A stretch of DNA of 64,000 nucleotides from Bradyrhizobium diazoefficiens (GTDB lineage Bacteria > Pseudomonadota > Alphaproteobacteria > Rhizobiales > Xanthobacteraceae), in NCBI RefSeq assembly GCF_016616425.1, contig NZ_CP067101.1, forward strand, positions 2,480,001-2,544,000, read 5' to 3'. Under the pieces are notes generated by a model, which did no database searches, had not been told where the DNA came from, and saw only the letters and a program-made list of their open reading frames with translations. The position numbers were made by a program, and so were the translations under genes. Positions 26,804-33,673 of this stretch are shown one piece after another (the first letter of the stretch is position 1; every line of letters starts with the position of its first letter).

Positions 26804-27158
26804 GCCTGCCGGTGCGCTGCTGGCAGGTGTTGTCGAGCAACCGCTGCGCCACGTCCTTCCAGACTGCGTTGGCGCCATACAAGCGGACGGCATCGGCGGT
26901 CTGGATTTCCACGGTCCGTTCGCAGCGGCGGCAGGAGACGCGCAAGACGTGGCCCTTCATTTCCGCAAGGCGTCGCTGTCGGGCCTGGGCCACGGTCGTG
27001 CCGGCGCGAGGATCTTTGAGGACCGCTTCCCAATATTCGGCCGGGAGCGGGGCATCCGGACCCGCGGCGGACGGCGCTCGTTTACGGGCGGCTTCAGCGG
27101 CCAGTTTTTCCATCTGTTTCGGGGTCGGCATGCGCCAGCTCGCGGGTCGGTCGGTCAT
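26763..27158 (-). CDS. Hypothetical protein with CxxC zinc-ribbon-like motif
   Basis: The protein is 131 aa from the ATG at 27158 (MTDRPASWRMPTPKQ); the 27227 start is rejected. It has an N-terminal helical segment, then LRVSCRRCERTVEIQTADAV, where the CRRC pair suggests half of a zinc site, and a C-terminal cysteine at DNTCQQR. It is first in the putative three-gene unit with the next zinc-ribbon gene and HMCES. Function unknown. Confidence 0.6.
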   Translation of the reverse strand: MTDRPASWRMPTPKQMEKLAAEAARKRAPSAAGPDAPLPAEYWEAVLKDPRAGTTVAQARQRRLAEMKGHVLRVSCRRCERTVEIQTADAVRLYGANAVWKDVAQRLLDNTCQQRTGRHEEDGCWPAFETP

Positions 27159-27301
27159 GCCTGAATTAGAACATAACAAGAACAAATGTCGAGTCCAACC
27201 AAGCACCGCTGAGAAAAATCCTCCCATGGGACGGAGTGCGACGTCGGAACCAAGCCGGGTCGTTCGTCTTGAATCCGGTATCAGTATCGGAGTTCCCCGG
27301 C

Positions 27302-28234
27302 ATGGCCCCCCGCGCTAACTGGAAAGGCTTTCTGCGTCTTTCCCTCGTCACCTGTCCGGTCGCGCTCTATCCGGCCACCTCGGAATCCGAGAAGGTCTCC
27401 TTCAACCAGCTGAACCGAAAGACTGGCCATCGGATCAAGTACGCCAAGGTCGACGCCGACACCGGCGAGGAGGTCGACAACGAGGACATCGTCAAGGGCT
27501 ACAAGGTTGATACCGATACCTTCATCGAGGTGACCAAGGAGGAGCTTGAGAACGTCGCGCTGGAATCGACGCGAACCATCGAGATCGACGAGTTCGTCGA
27601 CCGCAGCGAGATCGATCCACGATATCTCATTCGCCCCTACTACCTGCGTCCTGACGGTAAAGTCGGGCACGATGCCTTCGCCGTCATTCGGGAAACCATC
27701 CGCGAGATGAACAAGGTCGCAATCGGCCGCGTGGTGCTGACCAATCGGGAGCACATCATCGCGCTGGAGCCGCTGGACAAGGGGTTGATGGGGACGCTGT
27801 TGCGCTATCCGTACGAAGTCCGTTCCGCCGATGAGTATTTCGACGACATCCAGGATGTCAAAGTCACCAAGGACATGCTTGATCTCGCCAAGCACATCGT
27901 CAATCAGAAGGCGGGCCATTTCGAGCCGGACAAGTTCGAAGACCAGTACGAAAGCGCCCTCATCGATCTTATTAAACAGAAGCGTGCCGGCAAACCCATC
28001 TCTGCGAAAGCGCGCCCTCGAGGCGAGAACGTCGTCGACCTGATGGACGCGCTGCGCAAGAGCATCGGAAGAGAGGGGGCGGCCGCGACAGAGGCACCCA
28101 AGAAATTAGGAAAAAAGCCGCGCAAGGCGGCGGCCGGGCAGAAGGAAATGCTGATGCCGATCGCAGGCAAGAAGCCGGCGAAGGAGACCGCGGCGAAGAA
28201 GCCGGCGGCCAAGCCGCAGCGGAAGTCGGCTTAG
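27302..28234 (+). CDS. ku: Ku protein for non-homologous end joining
   Basis: The protein is 310 aa from the ATG at 27302. It begins MAPRANWKGFLRLSLVTCPV and continues through the Ku beta-barrel (FNQLNRKTGHRIKY, VDNEDIVKGYK, RYLIRPYYLRPDGKVG). Bacterial Ku homodimerises, threads onto DNA ends and recruits LigD-type ligase. The C-terminal ~60 residues are a lysine/alanine-rich tail (KKPRKAAAGQK and KKPAKETAAKKPAAK), typical of rhizobial Ku and used in DNA binding. The ligase gene lies 1.3 kb downstream on the other strand. Confidence 0.95.
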   Translation: MAPRANWKGFLRLSLVTCPVALYPATSESEKVSFNQLNRKTGHRIKYAKVDADTGEEVDNEDIVKGYKVDTDTFIEVTKEELENVALESTRTIEIDEFVDRSEIDPRYLIRPYYLRPDGKVGHDAFAVIRETIREMNKVAIGRVVLTNREHIIALEPLDKGLMGTLLRYPYEVRSADEYFDDIQDVKVTKDMLDLAKHIVNQKAGHFEPDKFEDQYESALIDLIKQKRAGKPISAKARPRGENVVDLMDALRKSIGREGAAATEAPKKLGKKPRKAAAGQKEMLMPIAGKKPAKETAAKKPAAKPQRKSA

Positions 28235-28239
28235 GTGTC

Positions 28240-28497
28240 ATGAAGCATCCGGTGACGCCGGACGGCCACTACTTCGTCCTCCGCGGCAGCTCTGGCGAAT
28301 GGCAAATCCCATCTCGACGAGGTCACGCGAGATCATGTCGTCGGCCGTCTAATGGCGGCCCAGCGGGGCGGTGCGCGCGCCAGGAACGGCCGACCACGAG
28401 GCCGAAGTAACGGTGCATAGGACCGTGGACGAGGCTAGGCAGGCGCTCGGCGAGCGCGGTCCGGTGTGGCGGGACGACGGCTCTCGATTACTCTGCA
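28240..28497 (+). pseudogene. Decayed conserved hypothetical gene after ku
   Basis: The sequence begins MKHPVTPDGHYFVLRG, then the matching protein continues only by switching frames: LWRMANP in one, DEVTRDHVVGRLMAAQRGG in another, and DHEAEVTVHRTVDEARQALG then ERGPVWRDDG in a third. Such a protein is familiar from rhizobial genomes near repair genes (from memory). At least two frameshifts inactivate it. It starts 5 bp after the ku stop. Confidence 0.6.
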
Positions 28498-28510
28498 AAG
28501 TAGGAGCAAT

Positions 28511-29014
28511 ATGGCTGCGGTGAAAAAGACTTCCGGGCGATCGACCTTGAGCGCGGGCATTCTCGCATACCGCGAGGGCGTTCGTGGGCTCGAGGTTCTG
28601 CTCGTTCATCCCGGCGGTCCGTTCTGGCGCAAGAAGGATGATGGCGCCTGGTCTATTCCGAAGGGCGAAATCGATGCCAATGATGCTCCGGAGCACGTCA
28701 CTCGACGCGAATTTGCCGAAGAACTCGGCCTGAGCGCTTCGATTGGTCCACTCCAGGCGCTGGGGGAAGTCCGACAGCGAGGAGGGAAGCGCGTCATCGC
28801 ATTCGCCGGCGAGGGCCACTTTGATCCGGCAGCGCTGACCAGCAATACCTTCGATATCGAATGGCCGCCGCGCAGCGGTCGACGGCAGAGCTTTCCCGAA
28901 GTCGACCGCGCGGAATGGTTTGATATCGAGCTCGCGCGGTCAAAGATGCTGTCCGCTCAAGCTGAGTTTCTCGATCGTCATTTGGCAATCGCGATTGAGA
29001 GCGCCGGAAAATGA
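28511..29014 (+). CDS. Nudix hydrolase
   Basis: The protein is 167 aa from the ATG at 28511, which follows TAGGAG; the frame is open to 28466. The Nudix box is at residues about 56-78: G-EIDAN-D...REFAEELGL. The terminal REUxEExGU is intact, but the glutamate normally at position 7 is Asp. The opening SAGILAYR and GGPFWRKKDDGAWSIPKG are standard. Nudix enzymes hydrolyse nucleoside diphosphate-linked compounds. It overlaps the next gene by 4 nt and sits between ku and the ligase. Confidence 0.85.
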   Translation: MAAVKKTSGRSTLSAGILAYREGVRGLEVLLVHPGGPFWRKKDDGAWSIPKGEIDANDAPEHVTRREFAEELGLSASIGPLQALGEVRQRGGKRVIAFAGEGHFDPAALTSNTFDIEWPPRSGRRQSFPEVDRAEWFDIELARSKMLSAQAEFLDRHLAIAIESAGK

Positions 29015-29475
29015 TGTTCAGGATTGGAATCATTTCGGACACGCACGGTCTGTTGAGGCCCGAGGCGGAACAAGGCCTGGCGGGCGTCGACCACATCATC
29101 CATGCCGGCGACATCGGGCGCCCCGAGATCGTCGAGGCGCTTCGCCGGATCGCGCCGGTCACGGCCATTCGTGGAAACGTGGACAGTGGCGAGTGGGCTC
29201 GCGAGTACCCCGACACGAACCTTGTGCGCCTGGCGGGAAAGTCAATCTACGTTCTGCACGACTTGAAGACGCTGAAGGCCGACCCCGGCGCCGGCATCGA
29301 CGTCATCATCTCCGGGCATTCCCACGTGCCGAAGATCGACCGGGTCGGTGGCGTTCTCTATCTGAATCCCGGCAGTGCGGGACCCCGGCGTTTCAAGCTG
29401 CCGATCACGCTTGCGACGCTCGAAGTCACGCGTGAGGGCATGCGACCGGAAATCCACGACCTTGGAGGCGAGTGA
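29011..29475 (+). CDS. YfcE/MJ0936-type metallophosphoesterase
   Basis: The protein is 154 aa. Metal-binding motifs are in order: GIISDTHG (DxH), HAGDIG (GD), IRGNVDSG (GNxD) and SGHSHVPK (GHxH). This compact calcineurin-like family hydrolyses phosphodiesters. The start overlaps the Nudix stop (ATGATG with TGA at 29012-29014), so the two are coupled. Its proximity to ku and ligase suggests nucleotide or end clean-up, which is inferred. Confidence 0.87.
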   Translation: MMFRIGIISDTHGLLRPEAEQGLAGVDHIIHAGDIGRPEIVEALRRIAPVTAIRGNVDSGEWAREYPDTNLVRLAGKSIYVLHDLKTLKADPGAGIDVIISGHSHVPKIDRVGGVLYLNPGSAGPRRFKLPITLATLEVTREGMRPEIHDLGGE

Positions 29476-29557
29476 GTGCCACCGCGGAGGGAATTCACAC
29501 CGGAGGAGGCGAGTGCGTTAATTCGTTCCGTTTGCCGGTTACGCCCGAAGGGAAGCC

Positions 29558-30505
29558 TTATTTGCGCGGACGTTCTCGCTCGCGCACGACGTCCTTCGCC
29601 CGCTTGTCGGACCTGAGCCCAAGGTAGACGGGCTGGCGCAGTTCGCCCTTACTCGTCCACTCCGCAAATTTGACCTCGGCAACCAACGAGGGCTTGACCC
29701 AGGTCGTTGCAGCCTCGTCCTTCACTTTGGCAGGGAAGGGTGATCTAGGGGTCGTCAGCTTAACGAGCTTGGCATGGAGGTCCTCCAGGACCTTGTGGCT
29801 GAAGCCAGTACCGACATGTCCGATATAGCGCCATGCGTCGTCTTCCCGCACGGCGAGGACCAGGGCGCCGAAGAACGTCCTGGTGCGCTTGGGCGCTGTG
29901 AAGCCCGCGATCACCACTTCCTGCCGCTTTGCTGTCTTGATCTTCAGCCAATCCGCCGTCCGGCCTCCGGACGCATACGCGCTGTCGGCGCGCTTCGCCA
30001 TAACCCCTTCCAGACCCTTCCGCTCGGCCTCGGCGAAGAATTTCGTGCCGTTCGCTTTGCGGTAACGGCTGAAGGCGATCAGCCGGTGGCTCGGCAGGAT
30101 CGCTTTCAGCCGCTCCTTGCGCTCGAGAAGAGGCTGTTTGCGCAAGTCAACTGCGTTCTGAAACATGAGATCGAAGGCGCAATACAGGAGCTTCGCTTCA
30201 TGGCGCAGCGCGTTCTGAAGCAGCTGGAAATGCGAGACGCCGTCCTGTCCGATCGCGACGAGCTCGCCGTCGATCACGGCGTCGCCCTTCACGCCCTCCA
30301 GCGCTTTGGCGATCTCGATATAGCTGCGGCTGATGATCTTCCCGTTGCGGCTGTAGAGCGAAACCTTGCCCCGCCGGATTTCCGCGATCATCCGGAAGCC
30401 GTCGTATTTATCCTCGAAAACCCAGTCGGGGTCGTCGAACGGCGCGTCGGTGAGCGTAGCGAGCATCGGCTGTAGGCGTTTGGGCAGGGTCGACGTTCGG
30501 CTCAT
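29558..30505 (-). CDS. Stand-alone ATP-dependent DNA ligase (LigD-ligase type)
   Basis: The protein is 315 aa. Adenylation motif I is EDKYDGFR near residues 31-38, with Lys33 the AMP-accepting residue. Motifs III-V are visible as CAFDLMF, GLEGVMAKR and WLKIKTAK. The C-terminal OB-fold (FFGALVLAV, YIGHVGTGF) follows. Full rhizobial LigD also carries polymerase and phosphoesterase domains, which are absent here, so this is a ligase-only form. With Ku in the neighbourhood it can serve end joining. Confidence 0.92.
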   Translation of the reverse strand: MSRTSTLPKRLQPMLATLTDAPFDDPDWVFEDKYDGFRMIAEIRRGKVSLYSRNGKIISRSYIEIAKALEGVKGDAVIDGELVAIGQDGVSHFQLLQNALRHEAKLLYCAFDLMFQNAVDLRKQPLLERKERLKAILPSHRLIAFSRYRKANGTKFFAEAERKGLEGVMAKRADSAYASGGRTADWLKIKTAKRQEVVIAGFTAPKRTRTFFGALVLAVREDDAWRYIGHVGTGFSHKVLEDLHAKLVKLTTPRSPFPAKVKDEAATTWVKPSLVAEVKFAEWTSKGELRQPVYLGLRSDKRAKDVVRERERPRK

Positions 30506-30741
30506 TCAAGGGCCAATCCTTCGGAGCGTGTTGCGTAATGCACGGACGGCACCTTATTGCTCGAGGGCCAGTTCGATGAAGCCGGACAAAGGCGCTTTGA
30601 CACCGATAGCCGCCGGCCTTTTACGCTGAAACGCCACCGAAGAACTCCACGCTGCAGCCGATTCAAATTCGCACAGTTCGAATCGTTCCGGAACCTGCGA
30701 ATCCCTGTCGCGTTGCTTCGATGTCACAACAGGAGGCACCG

Positions 30742-30930
30742 ATGGCGGTAGCGAAGAAGAGCAAGACGGCGCGCGGACGAAAACAGGACCGGGCGCGGGT
30801 GGCCGGCGGTCAGGACTACGAAGTGCAGTACGAGGCAAAGCAGACTGGAAAGTCGGCGCCAGCGGTGAAAAAGGCCGTCAAAAAGGTCGGCAACGCGCGC
30901 AAGCGTGTGGAGAAACGGCTGGGCCGCTGA
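30742..30930 (+). CDS. Small basic DUF3606-like protein
   Basis: The protein is 62 aa. The ATG at 30742 is preceded by a perfect AGGAGG at 30731-30736, which decides against the 30721 start. A lysine/arginine-rich N-terminus (AVAKKSKTARGRKQDRAR) is followed by DYEVQYEAKQTGKSAPAVKKAVKKVGNARKRVEKRL, matching the DUF3606 pattern (helix, VxKVG, helix). Its charge suggests DNA or RNA binding. Confidence 0.65.
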   Translation: MAVAKKSKTARGRKQDRARVAGGQDYEVQYEAKQTGKSAPAVKKAVKKVGNARKRVEKRLGR

Positions 30931-30955
30931 GTCGGAGACGGGTCGGCGTCGGGGC

Positions 30956-31234
30956 CTAGCGCCGGTCCTCCTCTTCAAGGGGGCATTCTGGGCAGGTATC
31001 ACCAATCGAGTCCAGCACATCGCGAACCGCGGCCTCCGCTGCTTGACGGGATATTTCTGCTGGCGGATCTCGACGGGCGATGTCGAAGGCCCGCTCCCGT
31101 GCATGCGGATCGGCGCGGTCCTGCATCCAGAAGTGGTTCTCGCATTCGCGGATGGCGCCGGCTTCGTTCAGCACGTTGATCGCCCAACCGCGCAGGGTGC
31201 GGATCGCCGGCCGTCTGTGCTTGGTCATCAGCAT
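30956..31234 (-). CDS. Small conserved hypothetical protein
   Basis: The protein is 92 aa. The ATG at 31234 has GGGAG 9 nt upstream; 31228 is a possible alternative. It reads RTLRGWAINVLNEAGAIREC, then MQDRADPHARERAFDIARRDPP, and a final DTCPECP. Similar small proteins occur in rhizobial genomes (from memory), with no assigned function. No membrane segment. Confidence 0.6.
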   Translation of the reverse strand: MLMTKHRRPAIRTLRGWAINVLNEAGAIRECENHFWMQDRADPHARERAFDIARRDPPAEISRQAAEAAVRDVLDSIGDTCPECPLEEEDRR

Positions 31235-31326
31235 TGAAAGGTTCTCCCACGCTGAGACGAATCGTTTAGTCGCGCAGACGTTCCCCATCGCTAACACACG
31301 ACTCGGATTCCGGATCGTGGGATCTC

Positions 31327-31407
31327 GTGGTTCTTAAGGCCGAATTTTCCAGCCAACCAGGTGGCAGGGTGGGCGAGAACAAACTGAAGAAACCGTTTTC
31401 CGACGCT
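31327..31407 (+). pseudogene. Decayed second copy of the small gene at 21579
   Basis: The DNA aligns with the 3' half of the gene at 21579-21761: GGCCGAATTT then AACTGAAGAAACCGTTTTCC here, against AGCCGAATTT then AACTAAAGAAACGTTTTCCC there. The peptide LKAEFSSQ..GENKLKKPFSD parallels LKAEFATR..GEELKKRFPT. It has no valid N-terminus and loses the frame. In both places the dispersed repeat follows at a short distance. Confidence 0.5.
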
Positions 31408-31439
31408 TCAGAGGTCTTATCCGTTTTGCGCGTGCAGCT

Positions 31440-31533
31440 GTCGCCGCACCGGGCTCTCGTGAACCGAGCCGCGGAGCGTCTCGGCCCTGCGGCTTCGATC
31501 CCTCGCGCACGAGCAGGTCGCCTCGCGGGGGCA
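31440..31533 (+). repeat. Dispersed repeat, copy C, first part
   Basis: It contains CGCCGCACCGGGCTCTCGTG, AACCGAGCCGCGGAGC, TCTCGGCCCTGCGGCTTCGA and TCCCTCGCGC, matching the opening third of the copies at 21791 and 32207. Homology then stops at a hairpin and resumes at 31909, so this copy is split by a ~375-bp segment carrying a 28-codon gene. Confidence 0.7.
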
Positions 31534-31544
31534 GAAACGAAAAA

Positions 31545-31583
31545 CCGGACCTTTATGCAGCAGCCACCTGCACAAAGGTCCGG
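31545..31583 (-). terminator. Rho-independent terminator for the minus-strand lysine-rich gene
   Basis: The arms are CCGGACCTTtaTGCAG (31545-31560) and CTGCAcaAAGGTCCGG (31568-31583) with a 7-nt loop. Read on the minus strand, the hairpin is followed by TTTTTCGTTT. It lies 122 nt beyond the stop of the 28-codon gene. Confidence 0.7.
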
Positions 31584-31704
31584 CCTTATCTTAGCGTGCC
31601 GCGATACCGAACGGCTGCAAAGGACGCTTCATATCCTTTGGAAGGTCTCGCTTTTCATCCGGGTTTGCGACCCGGAGGCGGCAATAGATCAGTAGCCGAT
31701 ACGA

Positions 31705-31791
31705 CTACTTCTTTTTCTTTGAAGTCTTCTTTGCCACCTTCTTGGTAGCTGCCTTCGCGGTCTTCTTTGCCTTCTTCGCTTTCTTGGCCAT
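31705..31791 (-). CDS. 28-aa lysine/alanine-rich protein
   Basis: Read on the minus strand from the ATG at 31791, this short frame begins MAKKAKKAKKTAKAATKK and ends VAKKTSKKKK before a TAG. About half of the residues are lysine, with alanine and threonine between. An AGAGGA ribosome site lies 5 nt before the ATG and a U-tailed terminator follows, so it is a complete small transcription unit. The composition resembles the tails of histone H1 or bacterial Ku, which suggests nucleic-acid binding. The function is unknown. Confidence 0.6.
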   Translation of the reverse strand: MAKKAKKAKKTAKAATKKVAKKTSKKKK

Positions 31792-31908
31792 GTCGTCCTC
31801 TGTAAGAATTGGCTCTCAGTGAACATGCCCACGCCTGCAATAGACATGCGCACGAGTGAGACGATATCACAAAAGCAAAATTGATACCAAGGAGACATAA
31901 ATCCGTAT

Positions 31909-32073
31909 TGAGTCGCTCGCCGGAGGCACTCGCTCTCGGGTCACGCCGTCATCGTATGCCGGCGCCGCTATCACTGCCCCGAGCTCGGGTGCCTCTTTAA
32001 CCGGCCTCGCGACTGCACTCGGTCCCGGTCCCGCCGCTACGCGTCGGCGCTATGCTGACTCTCCAGCGGGTGC
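31909..32073 (+). repeat. Dispersed repeat, copy C, second part
   Basis: It contains GAGTCGCTCGCCGGAGGCAC, GTCATCGTATGCCGG, CGCTATCACTGCCCCGAGCT, CGGCCTCGCGACTGCACTCG and CAGCGGGTGCCTCTTT. It matches the latter two thirds of copy B (25221-25462) and continues from the first part at 31440. Confidence 0.65.
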
Positions 32074-32206
32074 CTCTTTCGCCGCGTCAGCGAGTGGTCT
32101 TCGCTTTCGCTGCGCCCACAGGCCTCTCTTCCATAATTGTGAGACTCCTGTGAAAATGCCGCGCAATTCTCGACTCATTGCCTGCATCACGTTCGCTCAG
32201 GTTTGG

Positions 32207-32457
32207 CGCGTGCGGCCAGGGCCGCACCGGGCTCTCGTGAACCGAGCCGCGCAGCGGCTCGGCCTTGCGGCTTCGATCCCTCGCGCTAGAGCTTTGGTGC
32301 TCCTCGCCGGGGGCACTCGGGAAAGGGGCTCGCCTGCGGCGATCGCTATCACTGCCCCGTTCCCGGGTGCCCTCTTAAACCGGTCTCGTCGCTGCACTCG
32401 GACCCGCGTGCCCCTTCGGGTCGCTATGCTCACGCTCTCCGGGTGCCATTTTCCGTT
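32207..32457 (+). repeat. Dispersed repeat, copy D
   Basis: It is nearly identical in layout to copy A: GTGCGGCCAGGGCCGCACCG, GGGCTCTCGTGAACCGAGCC, GCGATCGCTATCACTGCCCC, CGGTCTCGTCGCTGCACTCG and CTCTCCGGGTGCCATTTTCC. It is the last feature before the conjugative-element backbone starts at 32608. Confidence 0.8.
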
Positions 32458-32551
32458 GAGGCGATGCGCCCTTGGGCGCACGCCTGATCGGGCCTAGGCT
32501 CCAGGTAGATGGCGCTAGAGGCTGAGAGTAAGAGTGCAGGCTGGTTTTTTC

Positions 32552-32597
32552 CGTGACGGGTTACAAGCTGCGAGAGAGGCTCGTGGCGCCCGTCGCG
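32552..32597 (+). promoter_or_regulatory. Structured leader before the ArdC-like gene
   Basis: CGTGACGGG (32552-32560) pairs with CCCGTCGCG (32589-32597, one G-T wobble). An inner stem around CGAG/CTCG (32571-32574 and 32580-32583) lies between. The 3' arm abuts the GGAG ribosome site at 32597-32600, 7 nt before the ATG. A homologous leader with different inner-stem bases precedes parB. It looks like an RNA element that can mask the ribosome site. Confidence 0.45.
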
Positions 32598-32607
32598 GAG
32601 ACCCGCG

Positions 32608-33570
32608 ATGTCAAACCCTACTGCTTGCGCGCGCGCCGGCTTGGACCGGGCGAACCTCTATAACGAGATCACCGACAAGATCATTGCCGAGCTTGAGGCT
32701 GGCCGCGTGCCCTGGGTCCAGCCTTGGGGCACTGCCGCGGCAAGGGCACCCTTAGCGATGCCGAAAAACGCTTCGACCGATCGCTCATACAGCGGGATCA
32801 ACATCCTTCTGCTCTGGGGAAGCACGATCGAGCATGGTTACAGCGGTCAAAGCTGGCTCACGTTCCGGCAAGCGCTGTCGCTTGGAGGGCATGTGCGTAA
32901 GGGGGAGCGTGGTACCGCGGTGGTCTACGCCGACCGTTTCGTCCCGCGTGATGAGAAGCGGCGTGCCGCCGAGACTGGCGACGAAGCGCAGGCCATTCCA
33001 TTTCTCAAGCGATTTACCGTCTTCAACACGGACCAATGCGCCGGACTCCCCAATGAGATCGCTACCGCGGCTCCGCCACCGCCGCCAGGGCTGATCGAGC
33101 CGACGGTGGAGGCTTTGATCAAGGCCATCGGGGTCACCTTTCGGATTGGCGGCGATCGCGCATTCTACGCACCGGCCCAAGACTTCGTGCAGGTCCCGCC
33201 GCCGCAGGCCTATTTCGAACCCATCAACTGGCACCGTACGGCCTTGCATGAACTCGGTCATGCGACCGGGCACCCCTCGCGTCTCAACCGCGACCAGAGC
33301 GGATCCTACGGTACCAAGAAATATGCCTTCGAAGAACTGGTCGCAGAGTTGAGTTCCGCGTTCAGCTGCGCGTCGCTCGGGATCGTCCCGACAGTGCGCC
33401 ATGCCGATTATCTCGGCTCCTGGCTCGAAGTCCTGCGCGAAGACAATCGGGCCATCGTGCGTGCCGCCTCGCAGGCCAGCAAGGCCGCGGACTATTTGCT
33501 CGGCTTCGTTCCCGGGTCCATCGAGCCCGCGTCGCTGGATTCGGTTGTTGCCGATCACGACGCTGCGTGA
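32608..33570 (+). CDS. ArdC-like antirestriction protein (ssDNA-binding domain plus zincin metallopeptidase)
   Basis: The protein is 320 aa. The N-terminal domain (residues about 13-145) starts LYNEITDKIIAELEAGRVPW and includes SGINILLLW, the DUF1738/ArdC ssDNA-binding fold. The C-terminal domain is a zinc metallopeptidase with H214-E-L-G-H218 followed by ATGHPSRLNR, and FEELVAEL providing a further acidic residue. ArdC proteins coat or protect incoming single-stranded DNA and counter restriction during conjugation. It is the first gene of the conjugative backbone, where it would act early in a new host. The host here carries its own type I restriction system. Confidence 0.85.
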   Translation: MSNPTACARAGLDRANLYNEITDKIIAELEAGRVPWVQPWGTAAARAPLAMPKNASTDRSYSGINILLLWGSTIEHGYSGQSWLTFRQALSLGGHVRKGERGTAVVYADRFVPRDEKRRAAETGDEAQAIPFLKRFTVFNTDQCAGLPNEIATAAPPPPPGLIEPTVEALIKAIGVTFRIGGDRAFYAPAQDFVQVPPPQAYFEPINWHRTALHELGHATGHPSRLNRDQSGSYGTKKYAFEELVAELSSAFSCASLGIVPTVRHADYLGSWLEVLREDNRAIVRAASQASKAADYLLGFVPGSIEPASLDSVVADHDAA

Positions 33571-33616
33571 TGCTCGGCCTCGTGGCCGCGCGAGAGTGAG
33601 AGGAGGGGAGGCTGTT

Positions 33617-33663
33617 TGCGACGGGTTGGAAGCCGAGAGAGAGTCTTTCGGCCGCCCGTCGTG
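33617..33663 (+). promoter_or_regulatory. Structured leader before parB, homologous to the ArdC leader
   Basis: GACGGG (33620-33625) pairs with CCCGTC (33655-33660), extended outward by one C-G pair and two G-U pairs. An inner stem of GCCGA (33632-33636) with TCGGC (33648-33652) lies between. The ribosome site GGAGAG begins at 33663, directly after the outer stem. Compared with the leader at 32552, the outer stem is conserved and the inner stem differs while keeping pairing. Confidence 0.45.
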
Positions 33664-33673
33664 GAGAGCCAAA

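Noticed and set aside
31440..31583. Possible CRISPR array or tRNA in the hairpin-rich gap
   Set aside because: The repeats are ~250 bp and irregularly spaced, and the hairpin at 31545 is a terminator. No cloverleaf or spaced short repeats are present.
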